From the NCBI RefSeq assembly GCF_947491715.1, contig NZ_CANLKR010000036.1, positions 1 to 50,039 of the forward strand: 50,039 bases of DNA. The letters are read 5' to 3'. This document shows positions 18,589 to 27,382 of this stretch, piece after piece. Within the stretch, counting starts at the first letter, position 1. Each line of letters starts with the position of its first letter. The position numbers and the translations under genes are program-made. The stretch is from an uncultured Shewanella sp. (GTDB lineage: Bacteria; Pseudomonadota; Gammaproteobacteria; Enterobacterales; Shewanellaceae). The notes beneath the pieces are model-generated. The model saw nothing but the letters and a program-made list of their open reading frames with translations, was not told the origin of the DNA and searched no databases.

Positions 18589-20436
18589 ATGTTATATTTT
18601 TTATCTAGATGGTCACTTATATACCTGTTAAGTGCTGCTTTTTCCTTTCCAGCCTACACAGCTGATCCAAGCGATATTGCTGTATCTGCGGTCAATATGT
18701 CATCAAATAGTAATACATATCGTCGCAAAATGGTGCTACGTACTGCTGAGCAAATGAGCGCATTAAGAACCGCTCTGACAAATTACTATGCTGAGAATGG
18801 CGCCTGGCCACCTAACCTCACACAGTTGAGCGCAGAAGGACACTATCTTGGCGAACTAACGACTCCTTATGGAACCATATCTGGGAATAATTCAGGCACT
18901 AATTTTAATCTATCATTAGAACTTCCCGAGGGTGCTCAAGCGCCTGTCATTACTAAAATGATAGCGTCACAAAGCGCCGGTGAGGCCAACAATAACCAGC
19001 TATCACTTAGCGTATCTCCGCCATCAACATTCGCCATCGCCGCGACTATGTTATGTCGGAAACAAAACCCCGACGATCCTAACTGCGCCACAATGGAGCA
19101 AAACCTTAGTATGGCTAACCATTCCATACTAGATGTATTAGAGATTGAGTCTGAAAGTGTGAAAACCCAAGTTGTTGATACAAAATCACTTAATGTTAGT
19201 GAAGATTTAAAAATCGAACGAGATCTCGATTTAGTTAGAGATATTAAGGTTGGGCGTAATATTGATATAGCAGGTGATATCAATATCACAAAAACTATGA
19301 CTGTTGATGGCTCAGCCGCACTTAATGAACTTACCGTTAGTGAGTTAGCTCAATTCAAAAAAGGAATTAAAGTTGATACGACTGCAGTATTCGGTGGAGA
19401 AGTCGATATTACAAACGGCCTAAAAGCCAAAACAGCTAACCTCCAGAAACTTGTTGTTTCCGGTACAACTAAGTTAGAAAATACCGAATTAGATCAATTA
19501 AATGTCAACCTAAACGCATATATTAAAGGTCAATTAAGGGCCGGAAGCCAACTTATAGAAGGCGACAGCCAATTCAAAGGCAGCATCGATGTTGAGAAAA
19601 ATGTAACAATTAAAGGCCTGCTTAGCGTAACAGGTGTCACCACCGGAGGTGCTATTTATGCTAACGGGGGCCTCTTTGCCGGAAATAAGCGAATTGTAAG
19701 TAATGATGGAAAAACACTATACGAAAACCTTAAACCACTTAAGGACGTATATTTGGGCATTTCAGCCAAAGCGACCGATGCTAATAAACTTGATGGATAT
19801 GACTCCACTGCATTCGCCATTAGAGGCAACACCAACACATTCACTAAAAATAATATTTTCAATGGTGGTATTACGGGCTCAACCGCCAGCTTCTCTACCC
19901 TTAAGTCAACAAATAGTATTTATGAGAAAGGTAAAACATTACAAGCCAGATACTTAGGGATAGCTGCTACAGCCGCTAATGCCAATAAGCTCGATAATAT
20001 TGACTCCAGTCAATTCGCTCGGTTAGATTTATCGACCCGCTTTAAGAAGAACGTGACGGTTGATGGAACTGTCAAGGCGAGTAATGTCTATGCCGCTGGT
20101 AATAAAGGGCTAAAAGAGGCTTACGACAACGCACTAAGTGCTAAAAGCCAAGCAAGCACGAATAAAACGGCTATCGCCGCACTAGTTAGCTGGCGCAGTG
20201 CTTGTAAAATATATGGCACTGCTGATACCCGCTGTAACATTAAAACTCCACCAAAAACAACAGGCTGTACTCCTGGTTCGACTTCAAGCGCGCCAAATTG
20301 GGTATGCCGAATCGGTCAAGTTCCCTGCGAGCCAGGTGTTAAAACCCGACAATGTTTAACTAATCGAACATGGGGCCCGTATCAGACAGTGACTTACGCA
20401 TGGTGTATTAATCGTGGTAATCACCAATGCCAGTAA
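18589..20436 (+). CDS. pilV: PilV-like pilus-tip adhesin
   Basis: A 615-residue exported protein. The ATG at 18589 follows AAAGG. Signal peptide: LIYLLSAAFSFPAYTA then DPSD. Residues about 45-115 contain the PilV-type segment ALTNYYAENGAWPPNLTQL. The middle (about 165-380) is a long beta-rich shaft with repeated V-x-G-x-x-x-x-x and I-x-V-x-x-x-x-T units. Two copies of a tail-fibre motif, YLGI.A.A..ANKLD..DS..FA, lie at about 387-405 and 456-475. The last 80 residues are cysteine-rich (ten Cys), a likely receptor-binding head. In R64 the variable PilV end selects recipients. Here it is 9 kb from the pil operon and no shufflon or recombinase is visible. Confidence 0.75.
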   Translation: MLYFLSRWSLIYLLSAAFSFPAYTADPSDIAVSAVNMSSNSNTYRRKMVLRTAEQMSALRTALTNYYAENGAWPPNLTQLSAEGHYLGELTTPYGTISGNNSGTNFNLSLELPEGAQAPVITKMIASQSAGEANNNQLSLSVSPPSTFAIAATMLCRKQNPDDPNCATMEQNLSMANHSILDVLEIESESVKTQVVDTKSLNVSEDLKIERDLDLVRDIKVGRNIDIAGDINITKTMTVDGSAALNELTVSELAQFKKGIKVDTTAVFGGEVDITNGLKAKTANLQKLVVSGTTKLENTELDQLNVNLNAYIKGQLRAGSQLIEGDSQFKGSIDVEKNVTIKGLLSVTGVTTGGAIYANGGLFAGNKRIVSNDGKTLYENLKPLKDVYLGISAKATDANKLDGYDSTAFAIRGNTNTFTKNNIFNGGITGSTASFSTLKSTNSIYEKGKTLQARYLGIAATAANANKLDNIDSSQFARLDLSTRFKKNVTVDGTVKASNVYAAGNKGLKEAYDNALSAKSQASTNKTAIAALVSWRSACKIYGTADTRCNIKTPPKTTGCTPGSTSSAPNWVCRIGQVPCEPGVKTRQCLTNRTWGPYQTVTYAWCINRGNHQCQ

Positions 20437-20441
20437 AACCA

Positions 20442-20485
20442 GTTCACCGCCTACGGCTTAAGGCAAATCTTCTGATCGCCGAACT
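20442..20485. repeat. Third copy of the 44-bp leader core element
   Basis: Identical over 44 bp to 13902-13945 in leader A and nearly so to 33878-33922 in leader B (one extra C there). It begins with GTTC and ends with GAACT. It starts five bases after the pilV stop codon and lacks the terminator-like and RBS-proximal hairpins of the full leaders. It may therefore be an independent mobile or recombination unit, or a protein or RNA binding site shared by three transcripts. Confidence 0.85.
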
Positions 20486-20611
20486 TACCCTTTTAAACTG
20501 ACATCAGTCTCACCATCAAAACAATCGCAATGCTTATTCTTAATTATTAACACTTTGATACTAAAGAATAAATTGTTTGCTATGCTATAACGACTAAGAA
20601 AGGAGTCTATT

Positions 20612-21895
20612 ATGAGCACATTTAAAGACATACTACCAACATGCTTCAAGCGTACCTACATCACAATATTGTTTAGTTTGATCTTGTGTCTTGGTGTTGT
20701 TAATCAAAAGGCTCACGCCAGCGACACTGTGGATCTGTTATTTGTCGTAGAACCCTCAGTATTAGATGAGATCAGCCGTGAAGCATTAGCCACATTGATT
20801 AACGAGCAAGTTGATTATGCCAATGACGAATTTAGTGAATTCGATATTGAGTATACGATCACAGCCATCATCGTATGGGAGGATAACAAGGCCAGTGAAG
20901 GGTTAAGCCAAGGGAAAACATTTACCCGTGTCTTAGTTCCTACGTTCTACTCAATTCTTTTTAACGAAGAGGAGTACAACGCAGTTTTTACTGACCAAGA
21001 TGAGAATGAACACTACGATCCTCGAGCCAAAGACTTACTTAACTACTATGGCGCCGATAAACTTGTCTTTTTAACAAAAGAAGATGATGAAGCCATCAAC
21101 GCCGTTGGTGTGGGGATGAAAAACCTAGGCACCGCAATGCAGGCCAGTGCCATGAAAACGATCCCTGATTTTCTTGCCCATGAGTTGGCCCATAATCTTG
21201 CGATGGGGCACACCAGCCTTGATGACTGCCAACAACAGATGTATCTGTTGTGTGATGGTGGCGGTAACAACTCTGGGTTCACGGTAGCAGAAAAATCGAT
21301 TATCCAAAAGATCATTAATTTTGACGCTGACTTTGATTTAGAGTTCTATCATATGGATCACTACCTTGGACGTCGCGTTGCGCCTTTAGCAATTACTGGG
21401 CAATTACGCATTAGTGTAGAGGAGTCTGACGTGTCCACAAGTAGTAATAGCACTGAAGTTTTGGTGACTTTACTGGATAACAATGGTGACCCATATGTAA
21501 GTGAAAACACTGTGAGCTTTGAATTATTCACAAACGCAATTACTGCAACACCAGGCACTCACTATGATAAAACCCTCCAGCAAACCCTTGTATTCGCCGC
21601 TGGCGAAAACGAAAAAAGGATTGATGTAGATGTTACTCATACTGATACGGAAGTAACGTTTGAAATTGGCGCTCATTATGGCAATGGCGTTAGCGACAGT
21701 AATGTCGAAACGATTACTATCGAAGCGACAACCTCAACCACGCCTACTCCAGATAGCGGAAGTGACAACGGAAGCACTGACTCAGGAGACAGTGGCGGCG
21801 CTTTGCAATGGATTATTTTATTGTTGCTGGGAGTAATATCTTTACTTAGAACTGCAAATGTAAAAAAGTTAATTTTGTTAAAGCGAACAGGCTAA
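20612..21895 (+). CDS. Secreted metzincin-like metalloprotease with GlyGly-CTERM anchor
   Basis: A 427-residue protein with AAAGGAG before the ATG. Signal peptide: ITILFSLILCLGVVNQKAHA. The zinc site is H190-E-L-A-H194 with H200, the HExxHxxxxxH metzincin spacing; the usual Gly at the eighth position is Ala here. Residues about 262-375 resemble a Calx-beta-type domain (VSTSSNSTEVLVTL, then an FAAGENEKRIDV strand). The end is a Thr/Ser/Asp/Gly linker, GGALQWIILLLLGVISLLR, and a basic tail: a GlyGly-CTERM signal, normally cut by rhombosortase and tied to type II secretion. The substrate is unknown. Its place after the pilus adhesin suggests a role at the cell surface. Confidence 0.75.
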   Translation: MSTFKDILPTCFKRTYITILFSLILCLGVVNQKAHASDTVDLLFVVEPSVLDEISREALATLINEQVDYANDEFSEFDIEYTITAIIVWEDNKASEGLSQGKTFTRVLVPTFYSILFNEEEYNAVFTDQDENEHYDPRAKDLLNYYGADKLVFLTKEDDEAINAVGVGMKNLGTAMQASAMKTIPDFLAHELAHNLAMGHTSLDDCQQQMYLLCDGGGNNSGFTVAEKSIIQKIINFDADFDLEFYHMDHYLGRRVAPLAITGQLRISVEESDVSTSSNSTEVLVTLLDNNGDPYVSENTVSFELFTNAITATPGTHYDKTLQQTLVFAAGENEKRIDVDVTHTDTEVTFEIGAHYGNGVSDSNVETITIEATTSTTPTPDSGSDNGSTDSGDSGGALQWIILLLLGVISLLRTANVKKLILLKRTG

Positions 21896-21909
21896 ACAAC
21901 CAACCCATA

Positions 21910-21937
21910 AAAAAACTGACTCTGGTCAGTTTTTTTT
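21910..21937 (+). terminator. Rho-independent terminator, possibly bidirectional
   Basis: Stem AAAAAACTGAC, loop TCTG, stem GTCAGTTTTTT and further T's. The symmetric A and T runs let it stop both the protease gene and the convergent minus-strand gene at 21954-22592. Confidence 0.9.
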
Positions 21938-21953
21938 GCGAAGATCTAAGTCA

Positions 21954-22592
21954 CTACTCAGGTGGAGCACACCCTATATCAACTATAGCTCTATGCTGAT
22001 AGTCAACATCCCCCGAGATAAGCACTAGCCACTCCCCTCCAACATTTTCAACATCCACTCCTTTAGGCGTTGATTTTAAAGGATAGAGCTCACCTTTTAA
22101 AAGAATAGGAACCATCCCTTCCTCACATAAAGGTATGTCCACACGCTCCCCATTTAGCATCATTCTAGCCCCTTTAGGAAAGTACTCCATAAAAACAGAA
22201 CCAGGCTCCGCATCCAGATACCAACGATTATGAACCATAAACCCCTTTTCTACGGACACAAATCGAGGCTCATTATCTTGATAAATCGCTCGCGATAACA
22301 TAGCGTAGCGATAATCCTCCATAACGGCTTTATGTAACCACTTAATCCTTTTTTGTTGAGCGTTATTCAGTTTTAGGGGCGGAGATTTTTCCCAATGAGC
22401 AACAATTTTTGCTAAACGAGGAGACTCAAGTACCCAATCCTCCCAAGCATTGACCTTCTCCGTTTCTCTTGGGCTATACCGAGTCTGAATAACAAGTATA
22501 AGGACTGACAACAGCAATAAGTTTAAAATGGTTATTATTAATATCAGTCCTATCTTTCTAACCAGATCACGATTCAAGCTATGTTTAGACAT
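21954..22592 (-). CDS. Unknown single-pass membrane protein
   Basis: A 212-residue protein with a basic N terminus, one strong membrane helix (about 14-35) and a long probably periplasmic domain with two cysteines. An AGAGAG site precedes the ATG. It is divergent from the main transfer block and convergent with the protease. Topology and position suit an entry-exclusion or envelope protein, but there is no recognised domain and I do not assign one. Confidence 0.55.
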   Translation of the reverse strand: MSKHSLNRDLVRKIGLILIITILNLLLLSVLILVIQTRYSPRETEKVNAWEDWVLESPRLAKIVAHWEKSPPLKLNNAQQKRIKWLHKAVMEDYRYAMLSRAIYQDNEPRFVSVEKGFMVHNRWYLDAEPGSVFMEYFPKGARMMLNGERVDIPLCEEGMVPILLKGELYPLKSTPKGVDVENVGGEWLVLISGDVDYQHRAIVDIGCAPPE

Positions 22593-22746
22593 ATATAATA
22601 CTCTCTTATAAACACAGCCTCATCGTATGAGCTACACCCAAACCCACCCCCATTAATAGGGACGCAACCCATCCCATTAAAAATCTAACCCTTTAAGCCA
22701 GTTGGTAAGATGCATCTCAGTGATATTACTGAATGATGAGTATCAA

Positions 22747-23319
22747 ATGGATAACACTTGGTCTATTGAGAAGAAAGGACAAAAAATAAAGCTAAAAATA
22801 GACAGTCACTCCCCTAAAGTGATGCTCTTTGTGAGTCTGTTGTTATATCATTCCTCGGCTCAATCACTGCAACCATCCCCTTATTTACTTCGATTAGAGG
22901 CCCAATTAAATCCCATACTAAGTCTGGCTGAAAAGGCCGCATCTTTAGAGTGTAAAGCAATAAAACAATTAGAAAATTTGACACATTTCTTTAGAGTTAT
23001 ACAAGCTGGGATCCAAGTTCATTTACTGCTTGGTGAGCCTCTTTACCCCTTACCAAAAGAGACCCCTCCTAATTTTACTTGCCAACCGTGGCTGGCTAAA
23101 AAAGAGCTAATTCTTATATCACACTACCTGAAACGTATGATGGTGTTTTTAGATGAGGTGAAAGGACAGCCGACAGGCAGAGAGAAAATCATATTTGATT
23201 TCACTCTACTGGAACAAGATTTAAATCAAGCTCAATCCGACCTTAACCAATTACTTTCCATGCCTGTAAGCCCTTACTTTAACGAGGAGTCCAGATGTAT
23301 GAACTGTACTTCATTTTAG
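22747..23319 (+). CDS. RAQPRD-like conjugative element protein
   Basis: A 190-residue exported protein. The ATG at 22747 is preferred over an upstream TTG. A hydrophobic run, VMLFVSLLLYHSSA, could be the signal. The pattern LRLEAQLNPILSLAEKAASL near the start and FDFTLLEQDLNQAQSDLNQLL near the end resembles RAQPRD family proteins, which head the G-type secretion cluster just before the DUF3262 gene, as here. It is longer than the usual 100 residues because of a middle insertion with two cysteines. It overlaps the next gene by 25 bp. Moderate confidence. Confidence 0.5.
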   Translation: MDNTWSIEKKGQKIKLKIDSHSPKVMLFVSLLLYHSSAQSLQPSPYLLRLEAQLNPILSLAEKAASLECKAIKQLENLTHFFRVIQAGIQVHLLLGEPLYPLPKETPPNFTCQPWLAKKELILISHYLKRMMVFLDEVKGQPTGREKIIFDFTLLEQDLNQAQSDLNQLLSMPVSPYFNEESRCMNCTSF

Positions 23320-23606
23320 AGACTGTTTTTGTGGTGCTACCAGATATGGATTTTTTGCTATCGATAAAAAGCACTGTTTTGAATCATTGGACACACTGGG
23401 CTAACCAAGCCAATGGACCAAGTATTAGCATAACCCAAGCATTGATGAAATTTATCGCATACAGCGCATTGATGAGCACTGTTGTATGGATTGCTATTGG
23501 TATTTATCAAGCTTGGACAATAACAAAACTGAAAACTGGGCCGATGATCAATGCTTATGTCAGATTACTTATATTACTTAACGCCATTATTTTTATCATC
23601 CTGTAA
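23295..23606 (+). CDS. Small membrane protein, DUF3262/TIGR03758-like
   Basis: A 103-residue protein with two membrane helices (about 52-70 and 85-102). Size, topology and place between RAQPRD-like and pilin-like genes match the TIGR03758 (PFL_4701-type) component of ICE secretion systems. Its start overlaps the previous gene by 25 bp after GAGGAGTCCAG, so a ribosome site is embedded in the upstream gene. Confidence 0.65.
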   Translation: MYELYFILETVFVVLPDMDFLLSIKSTVLNHWTHWANQANGPSISITQALMKFIAYSALMSTVVWIAIGIYQAWTITKLKTGPMINAYVRLLILLNAIIFIIL

Positions 23607-23619
23607 AGAGAGTAATATT

Positions 23620-23943
23620 ATGAAAAAGTGTATAAAAAACATATTCTTTGGCATTATTGCCATTATTATGTCTCCTGTTTTTGCTATTCCAGAAGTCAAC
23701 ACCTCAAATACAACTGACTACACAAACAAAGCAACTGAGTGGATACAGGCAGGCGTACAGCTGATGGCATTCTGTCTAATGAGCTATTTCTTCGTGATCA
23801 CAGTATCCAATTTAGTGAGCACTTATAACGACACCGGCCCTGGTGGAAAGTCCAGCATGATAGATGTGGCCAAGCAGGCAATTGTAGCGGCGGTGCTTGG
23901 AACCGCCGCCATATTCTTACTTAATGCGTTGCTTGAATTCTAA
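23620..23943 (+). CDS. Pilin-like membrane protein, TIGR03745-like
   Basis: A 107-residue protein with a signal peptide (IIAIIMSPVFA then IPEV) and two membrane helices in the mature part (about 48-68 and 86-104), a VirB2/TraA-like layout. The Gly-rich connector (NDTGPGGKSS) is typical. The TIGR03745 (PFL_4702) product occupies this position in G-type clusters and is presumed to be the conjugative pilin. I chose the ATG at 23620, preceded by GAGAG; an upstream ATG would add a poor leader overlapping the previous gene. Confidence 0.75.
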   Translation: MKKCIKNIFFGIIAIIMSPVFAIPEVNTSNTTDYTNKATEWIQAGVQLMAFCLMSYFFVITVSNLVSTYNDTGPGGKSSMIDVAKQAIVAAVLGTAAIFLLNALLEF

Positions 23944-23946
23944 CTA

Positions 23947-24306
23947 ATGCCATCAACTTCTTCTGAGATAGATAACACTATCGAACTGTTGGATTTCGAA
24001 CCTATGGTTTGGCGAGGACTAACACAGAACGAAATCTTGTATTGCGCTGGAGTATCACTGTCTATCGGAGGTGCAATCCCGTTCTTAACGATAGGATTAC
24101 TGACTCAAATTTGGTGGATGGCAATGACAGCCGGAATTATTGGGATTGTAGTCACTATTACCTATAGTACCAATAAGTTATCCATAATGAAAGACAGGTA
24201 CCCTGACAATCTAATTTGGGTCGCTTTTGAGAAAATAATACAAAAGCGTTTAGGTACCAGTGCCGGGCATTTTATCGAAAATGAAAGGTTCGATATTAAT
24301 AGGTAA
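23947..24306 (+). CDS. TraL-like membrane protein, TIGR03750-like
   Basis: A 119-residue protein with the family mark E-P-M-V-W-R-G-L-T-Q-N-E at about 18-29 followed by two membrane helices (about 32-52 and 55-74) and a basic cytoplasmic tail. This matches DUF3487/TIGR03750, the TraL/VirB3-like part of G-type systems. It starts three bases after the pilin-like gene. Confidence 0.8.
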   Translation: MPSTSSEIDNTIELLDFEPMVWRGLTQNEILYCAGVSLSIGGAIPFLTIGLLTQIWWMAMTAGIIGIVVTITYSTNKLSIMKDRYPDNLIWVAFEKIIQKRLGTSAGHFIENERFDINR

Positions 24307-24324
24307 ACCAATAAGTGACTACTT

Positions 24325-24969
24325 ATGTATAAAAAAAGCCGTTCTCGTGTACTCAGTTTAGCGCTAGAAGATAGGATCCGAGATTTAAAACGAGTCATCC
24401 TAGGCCTTTTTATTAGTCTGACCGTCTGTATCGGTGGTCTTGTAATGATGCCCCAATTTATCACCCTGTACGCGCCACCGAATGCAAGACAGGGATTTAC
24501 TCAGCAAATTGGCGATATACATCCAGCGGTTGTCTATAACACTGCTTTTACCTTTTTTCAGAACCTTAATTACTGGGCCGTTGATGGTGCCACTGATATG
24601 TCGAAAAACTTAGATAAGTACCAATTTTTAATCACTGCCAATTTCCGTGAAGAGATGATGAAAATATATAGGAAAAGAATACAAGGTAATGATATTGCAG
24701 GTAAAACAAGAACGTTACAAGAGCTTCCTGGCCAAGGATATTCCGCAGACAGAGTGGAGCAAATTAACGATTATAGTTGGACTGTATATTTGGACACAAT
24801 TGTAGAGGAGTCATACAAAGGAAGATTGTATATGAGAAGAGCGATCCGGTGGCCTATTAACGTTATTTTAGGCAGCACTCACGAGCAGTTTAATCCATGG
24901 GGATTCAGATTGGATGGATTTGTTTCACCTCCCACAGAAATAGCATTACCACAAGGATTAGAGCTGTAG
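24325..24969 (+). CDS. TraE/VirB8-like protein, TIGR03746 (DUF2895)
   Basis: A 214-residue bitopic protein: basic N terminus, one membrane helix (about 25-45), then a periplasmic domain. The segment TRTLQELPGQGYSADRVE, then WTVYLDTIVEE, then IRWPINVI and NPWGFRLDGF, is the DUF2895 signature. It should bridge the pilin and the outer complex as VirB8/TraE proteins do. Order and spacing fit the canonical cluster. Confidence 0.85.
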   Translation: MYKKSRSRVLSLALEDRIRDLKRVILGLFISLTVCIGGLVMMPQFITLYAPPNARQGFTQQIGDIHPAVVYNTAFTFFQNLNYWAVDGATDMSKNLDKYQFLITANFREEMMKIYRKRIQGNDIAGKTRTLQELPGQGYSADRVEQINDYSWTVYLDTIVEESYKGRLYMRRAIRWPINVILGSTHEQFNPWGFRLDGFVSPPTEIALPQGLEL

Positions 24970-24995
24970 CTGACAACATTTGTTTGGAGGTGTTC

Positions 24996-25181
24996 ATGCT
25001 TGGAAATAATGAGGCAGTAACCTGCCGAATAAAAGAAAACGATCTCATTAAATCAACACTATATCCTCGAAATATAAGAGAGAAATTCGGTCTTTCAGAC
25101 ATTCCTGAACATCTAAAAGCCCAGTGGGCCGTCCTTATTAATCGACAAAATCGAAGGCACAAATATGAGATCGGAATCTGA
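24996..25181 (+). CDS. Small 61-residue protein within the transfer operon
   Basis: Begins MLGNNEAVTCRIKEN after TTGGAGGTGTTC, one of the best ribosome sites in the window. A longer reading from 24897 has no such site and overlaps the DUF2895 gene by 73 bp. No membrane helix; basic C terminus. It overlaps the next gene by 17 bp. There is no standard counterpart in G-type clusters that I know, so it may be specific to this plasmid group. Confidence 0.5.
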   Translation: MLGNNEAVTCRIKENDLIKSTLYPRNIREKFGLSDIPEHLKAQWAVLINRQNRRHKYEIGI

Positions 25182-25992
25182 ATATACATTAGGTCTATTA
25201 ACGTTAGCGTTTAAATATACGCTTGTGTTCCTACTTGCTATACCAATCCAACTGGGAGCAACAGAAATAAGAGAATGGCGAGGACACCCTTTAGGCGTAG
25301 GACTCACTGTAGGCCAAGAGCGTATTATTCGTTTTAATGATAATGTAGAGATCGCAATCCCTCCTTCCCTAAAAAAGTATATCAGCGTTAGTAGCGCCCA
25401 AGGATGGGTTTATCTAAAAGCATTAAATGAGTTCCAAACAGCAAGAATAAGAGTCAGGCTCATACAGTCCCAAAATATTGTCCTTATTGATCTAAAGACA
25501 ATCAAAACAGTCACGGCTCTTGAAGACATTATCATACAAACTGAGCAGTCAAAACCAAAGGATGCAGTCTCCAATCACTCCCCTGCATCAAATAATATTG
25601 GCCCAATAGATCTCATACGCTATGCTTCTGCGTCTTTATATCTCCCCCCCAGATTAATTCCTTCTAGCGAAGGTATATCCCCTATTACAGTCTCTCAAAC
25701 CATAGACTTAAGTCAGCTTTTCATTGGCGGAAGCTATGAAGCATTTTCATTGTGGCCAATAGCTGCATGGCGAAGCAATGGACTTTATCTCACAGCCATA
25801 CAAATGAAGAACAATACAACTATCTCCCAAAGAGTTAGACGAGAAGATTTGAATGCTAAGTGGCTATATTTTACTACCCAACATCTGACTTTAACGTCAA
25901 TAGGCACGCTAAATAGCCAAACAACATTGTACCTAATAACCGCGACGCCTATCCAAGCAGCACTGTTTAAGTCAAGGTCATCTCATGGCTAA
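25165..25992 (+). CDS. TraK/VirB9-like exported protein, TIGR03749 (DUF3438)
   Basis: A 275-residue exported protein: hydrophobic N-terminal signal (about 17-31), then E-W-R-G-H-P-L-G-V-G-L-T-V-G-Q-E-R-I-I-R-F at about 37-57, the family's opening motif, and SAQGWVYLKALNEFQTARIRV. In G-type systems this protein belongs to the outer-membrane core complex. It overlaps the following TraB-like gene by eight bases. Confidence 0.85.
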   Translation: MRSESEYTLGLLTLAFKYTLVFLLAIPIQLGATEIREWRGHPLGVGLTVGQERIIRFNDNVEIAIPPSLKKYISVSSAQGWVYLKALNEFQTARIRVRLIQSQNIVLIDLKTIKTVTALEDIIIQTEQSKPKDAVSNHSPASNNIGPIDLIRYASASLYLPPRLIPSSEGISPITVSQTIDLSQLFIGGSYEAFSLWPIAAWRSNGLYLTAIQMKNNTTISQRVRREDLNAKWLYFTTQHLTLTSIGTLNSQTTLYLITATPIQAALFKSRSSHG

Positions 25993-27382
25993 ATCTAAAA
26001 CAAATTATATCGCAATCGGTGTTACAACTATTTTATTGATCACAGCAATTGGAGTGAAATTCTACAGCGACAGCAACAAAAAAGAGACAGAAGCCCCGCA
26101 CACATTTGGAGGCAATCAATCGGCAGTAGAACCTGACAGTATCAAACTACCCCCACTCTCATCACCTGACCAATCAAAAGCCATTCATCAGATGACACTA
26201 CTCAATTTCCAACTCGAGGCGATGACGGATAAGCAAAATGAACAAAATGAGAAAATACAAGCATTAAGAGTTGAGTTAAGGAAAGTGAAGGAAAATCAAA
26301 AGAATATCCCACCTAAAGATAGACCCGCAAACTCAAGCACACTGCAAGGTCTTGAAAAAGCCTTTATTGACGTTAAACAAAGACTCATTAAAGTAGAAGA
26401 ACAAACAGAGGATAATCCTCACTTGGTTGAGGATGGTGAATACCCATCAAATAATACCGCCAATCCTTATGGCGTCCCCCAAACATCCAATACGCCCCCA
26501 ATATCACCCTCAGATCCAAATCAATATGACCCAGAATGGATACAACCCATCGATGCCGAATTTCAATTGAATGAAAAGGGTGATAGAGAAAGGATTATCC
26601 CCGACTTTAAGAAACCTTTAACGCGTATCTATGAACCCGCCGAGCAATACATAGATACCGAAGTACCGACTCCTCACATCACCATTCCTCCCACCACCAC
26701 CCTAGTGGGCGCCGTCACCCAATCCGCAATACTGGCCAAGGTCCCCATTGGCGGGACAGTAACAAGCCCTTATGAGTTTTTGGTAAAATTAGGCCCTGAA
26801 GCATTAGTCAGTAAAAACAATCATATCAATGGTCTCAGTAATATTCTCGCATCAGGTACGGCTATCGGAAACCAAGTATTAGAATGCGCAGAGGGCAATA
26901 TTAATAAACTTGTTTTTATTTTTGAAGATGGCGTAACAACGACTGTAGAAGCAGACGATCCAGAAGAGGGGCGTCTAGGGTACATAACTGATGAATATGG
27001 CATCCCATGCATCAGCGCAGACGCTTACGTTAGCAATCTCCCACAATATCTGACGACACAAATGCTTTTACAACTAGGCAAGGGGGCCAGTGACGGTTTT
27101 GGACAAGCGCAGACAACGCAATCAAGCAATATTAGTGACTCATCAAGCAAAGTAACCGGGTCCCACAACTCATACGCCATCGCCAATGGCGCCTCTGAAG
27201 GAATTAACTCAGTCATTAATACACTGAACTTAAGACAAGCAGGGATGCTAGATATCGCTTACGTTGCTGTTGGCAAAGTCGTTGATATCAGGATCACAGA
27301 GCAAATAAATATAGATTACCCACTCAACACCCGGAGGCTAAATCATGATAATAATTATAATAATGTTGATAGCTTTGAGTAG
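25985..27382 (+). CDS. TraB/VirB10-like protein, TIGR03752
   Basis: A 465-residue protein: cytoplasmic N terminus, one membrane helix (about 8-26), a coiled coil (about 62-140), a Pro/Asn/Ser-rich linker, and a C-terminal domain starting about residue 235 with VGAVTQSAILAKVPIGGTV, the TIGR03752 (PFL_4705) mark. It should span the periplasm between the inner membrane and the outer core. Its last 38 bases overlap the lipoprotein gene. Confidence 0.85.
   Translation: MAKSKTNYIAIGVTTILLITAIGVKFYSDSNKKETEAPHTFGGNQSAVEPDSIKLPPLSSPDQSKAIHQMTLLNFQLEAMTDKQNEQNEKIQALRVELRKVKENQKNIPPKDRPANSSTLQGLEKAFIDVKQRLIKVEEQTEDNPHLVEDGEYPSNNTANPYGVPQTSNTPPISPSDPNQYDPEWIQPIDAEFQLNEKGDRERIIPDFKKPLTRIYEPAEQYIDTEVPTPHITIPPTTTLVGAVTQSAILAKVPIGGTVTSPYEFLVKLGPEALVSKNNHINGLSNILASGTAIGNQVLECAEGNINKLVFIFEDGVTTTVEADDPEEGRLGYITDEYGIPCISADAYVSNLPQYLTTQMLLQLGKGASDGFGQAQTTQSSNISDSSSKVTGSHNSYAIANGASEGINSVINTLNLRQAGMLDIAYVAVGKVVDIRITEQINIDYPLNTRRLNHDNNYNNVDSFE

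Noticed and set aside
18589..20485. Shufflon at the pilV 3' end
   Set aside because: No inverted partial pilV ends, no 19-bp sfx-like sites in opposite orientation, and no tyrosine recombinase in the window.
24897..25181. Longer version of the small transfer-operon gene
   Set aside because: The ATG at 24897 lies inside the DUF2895 gene without a ribosome site; the ATG at 24996 has TTGGAGGTG.
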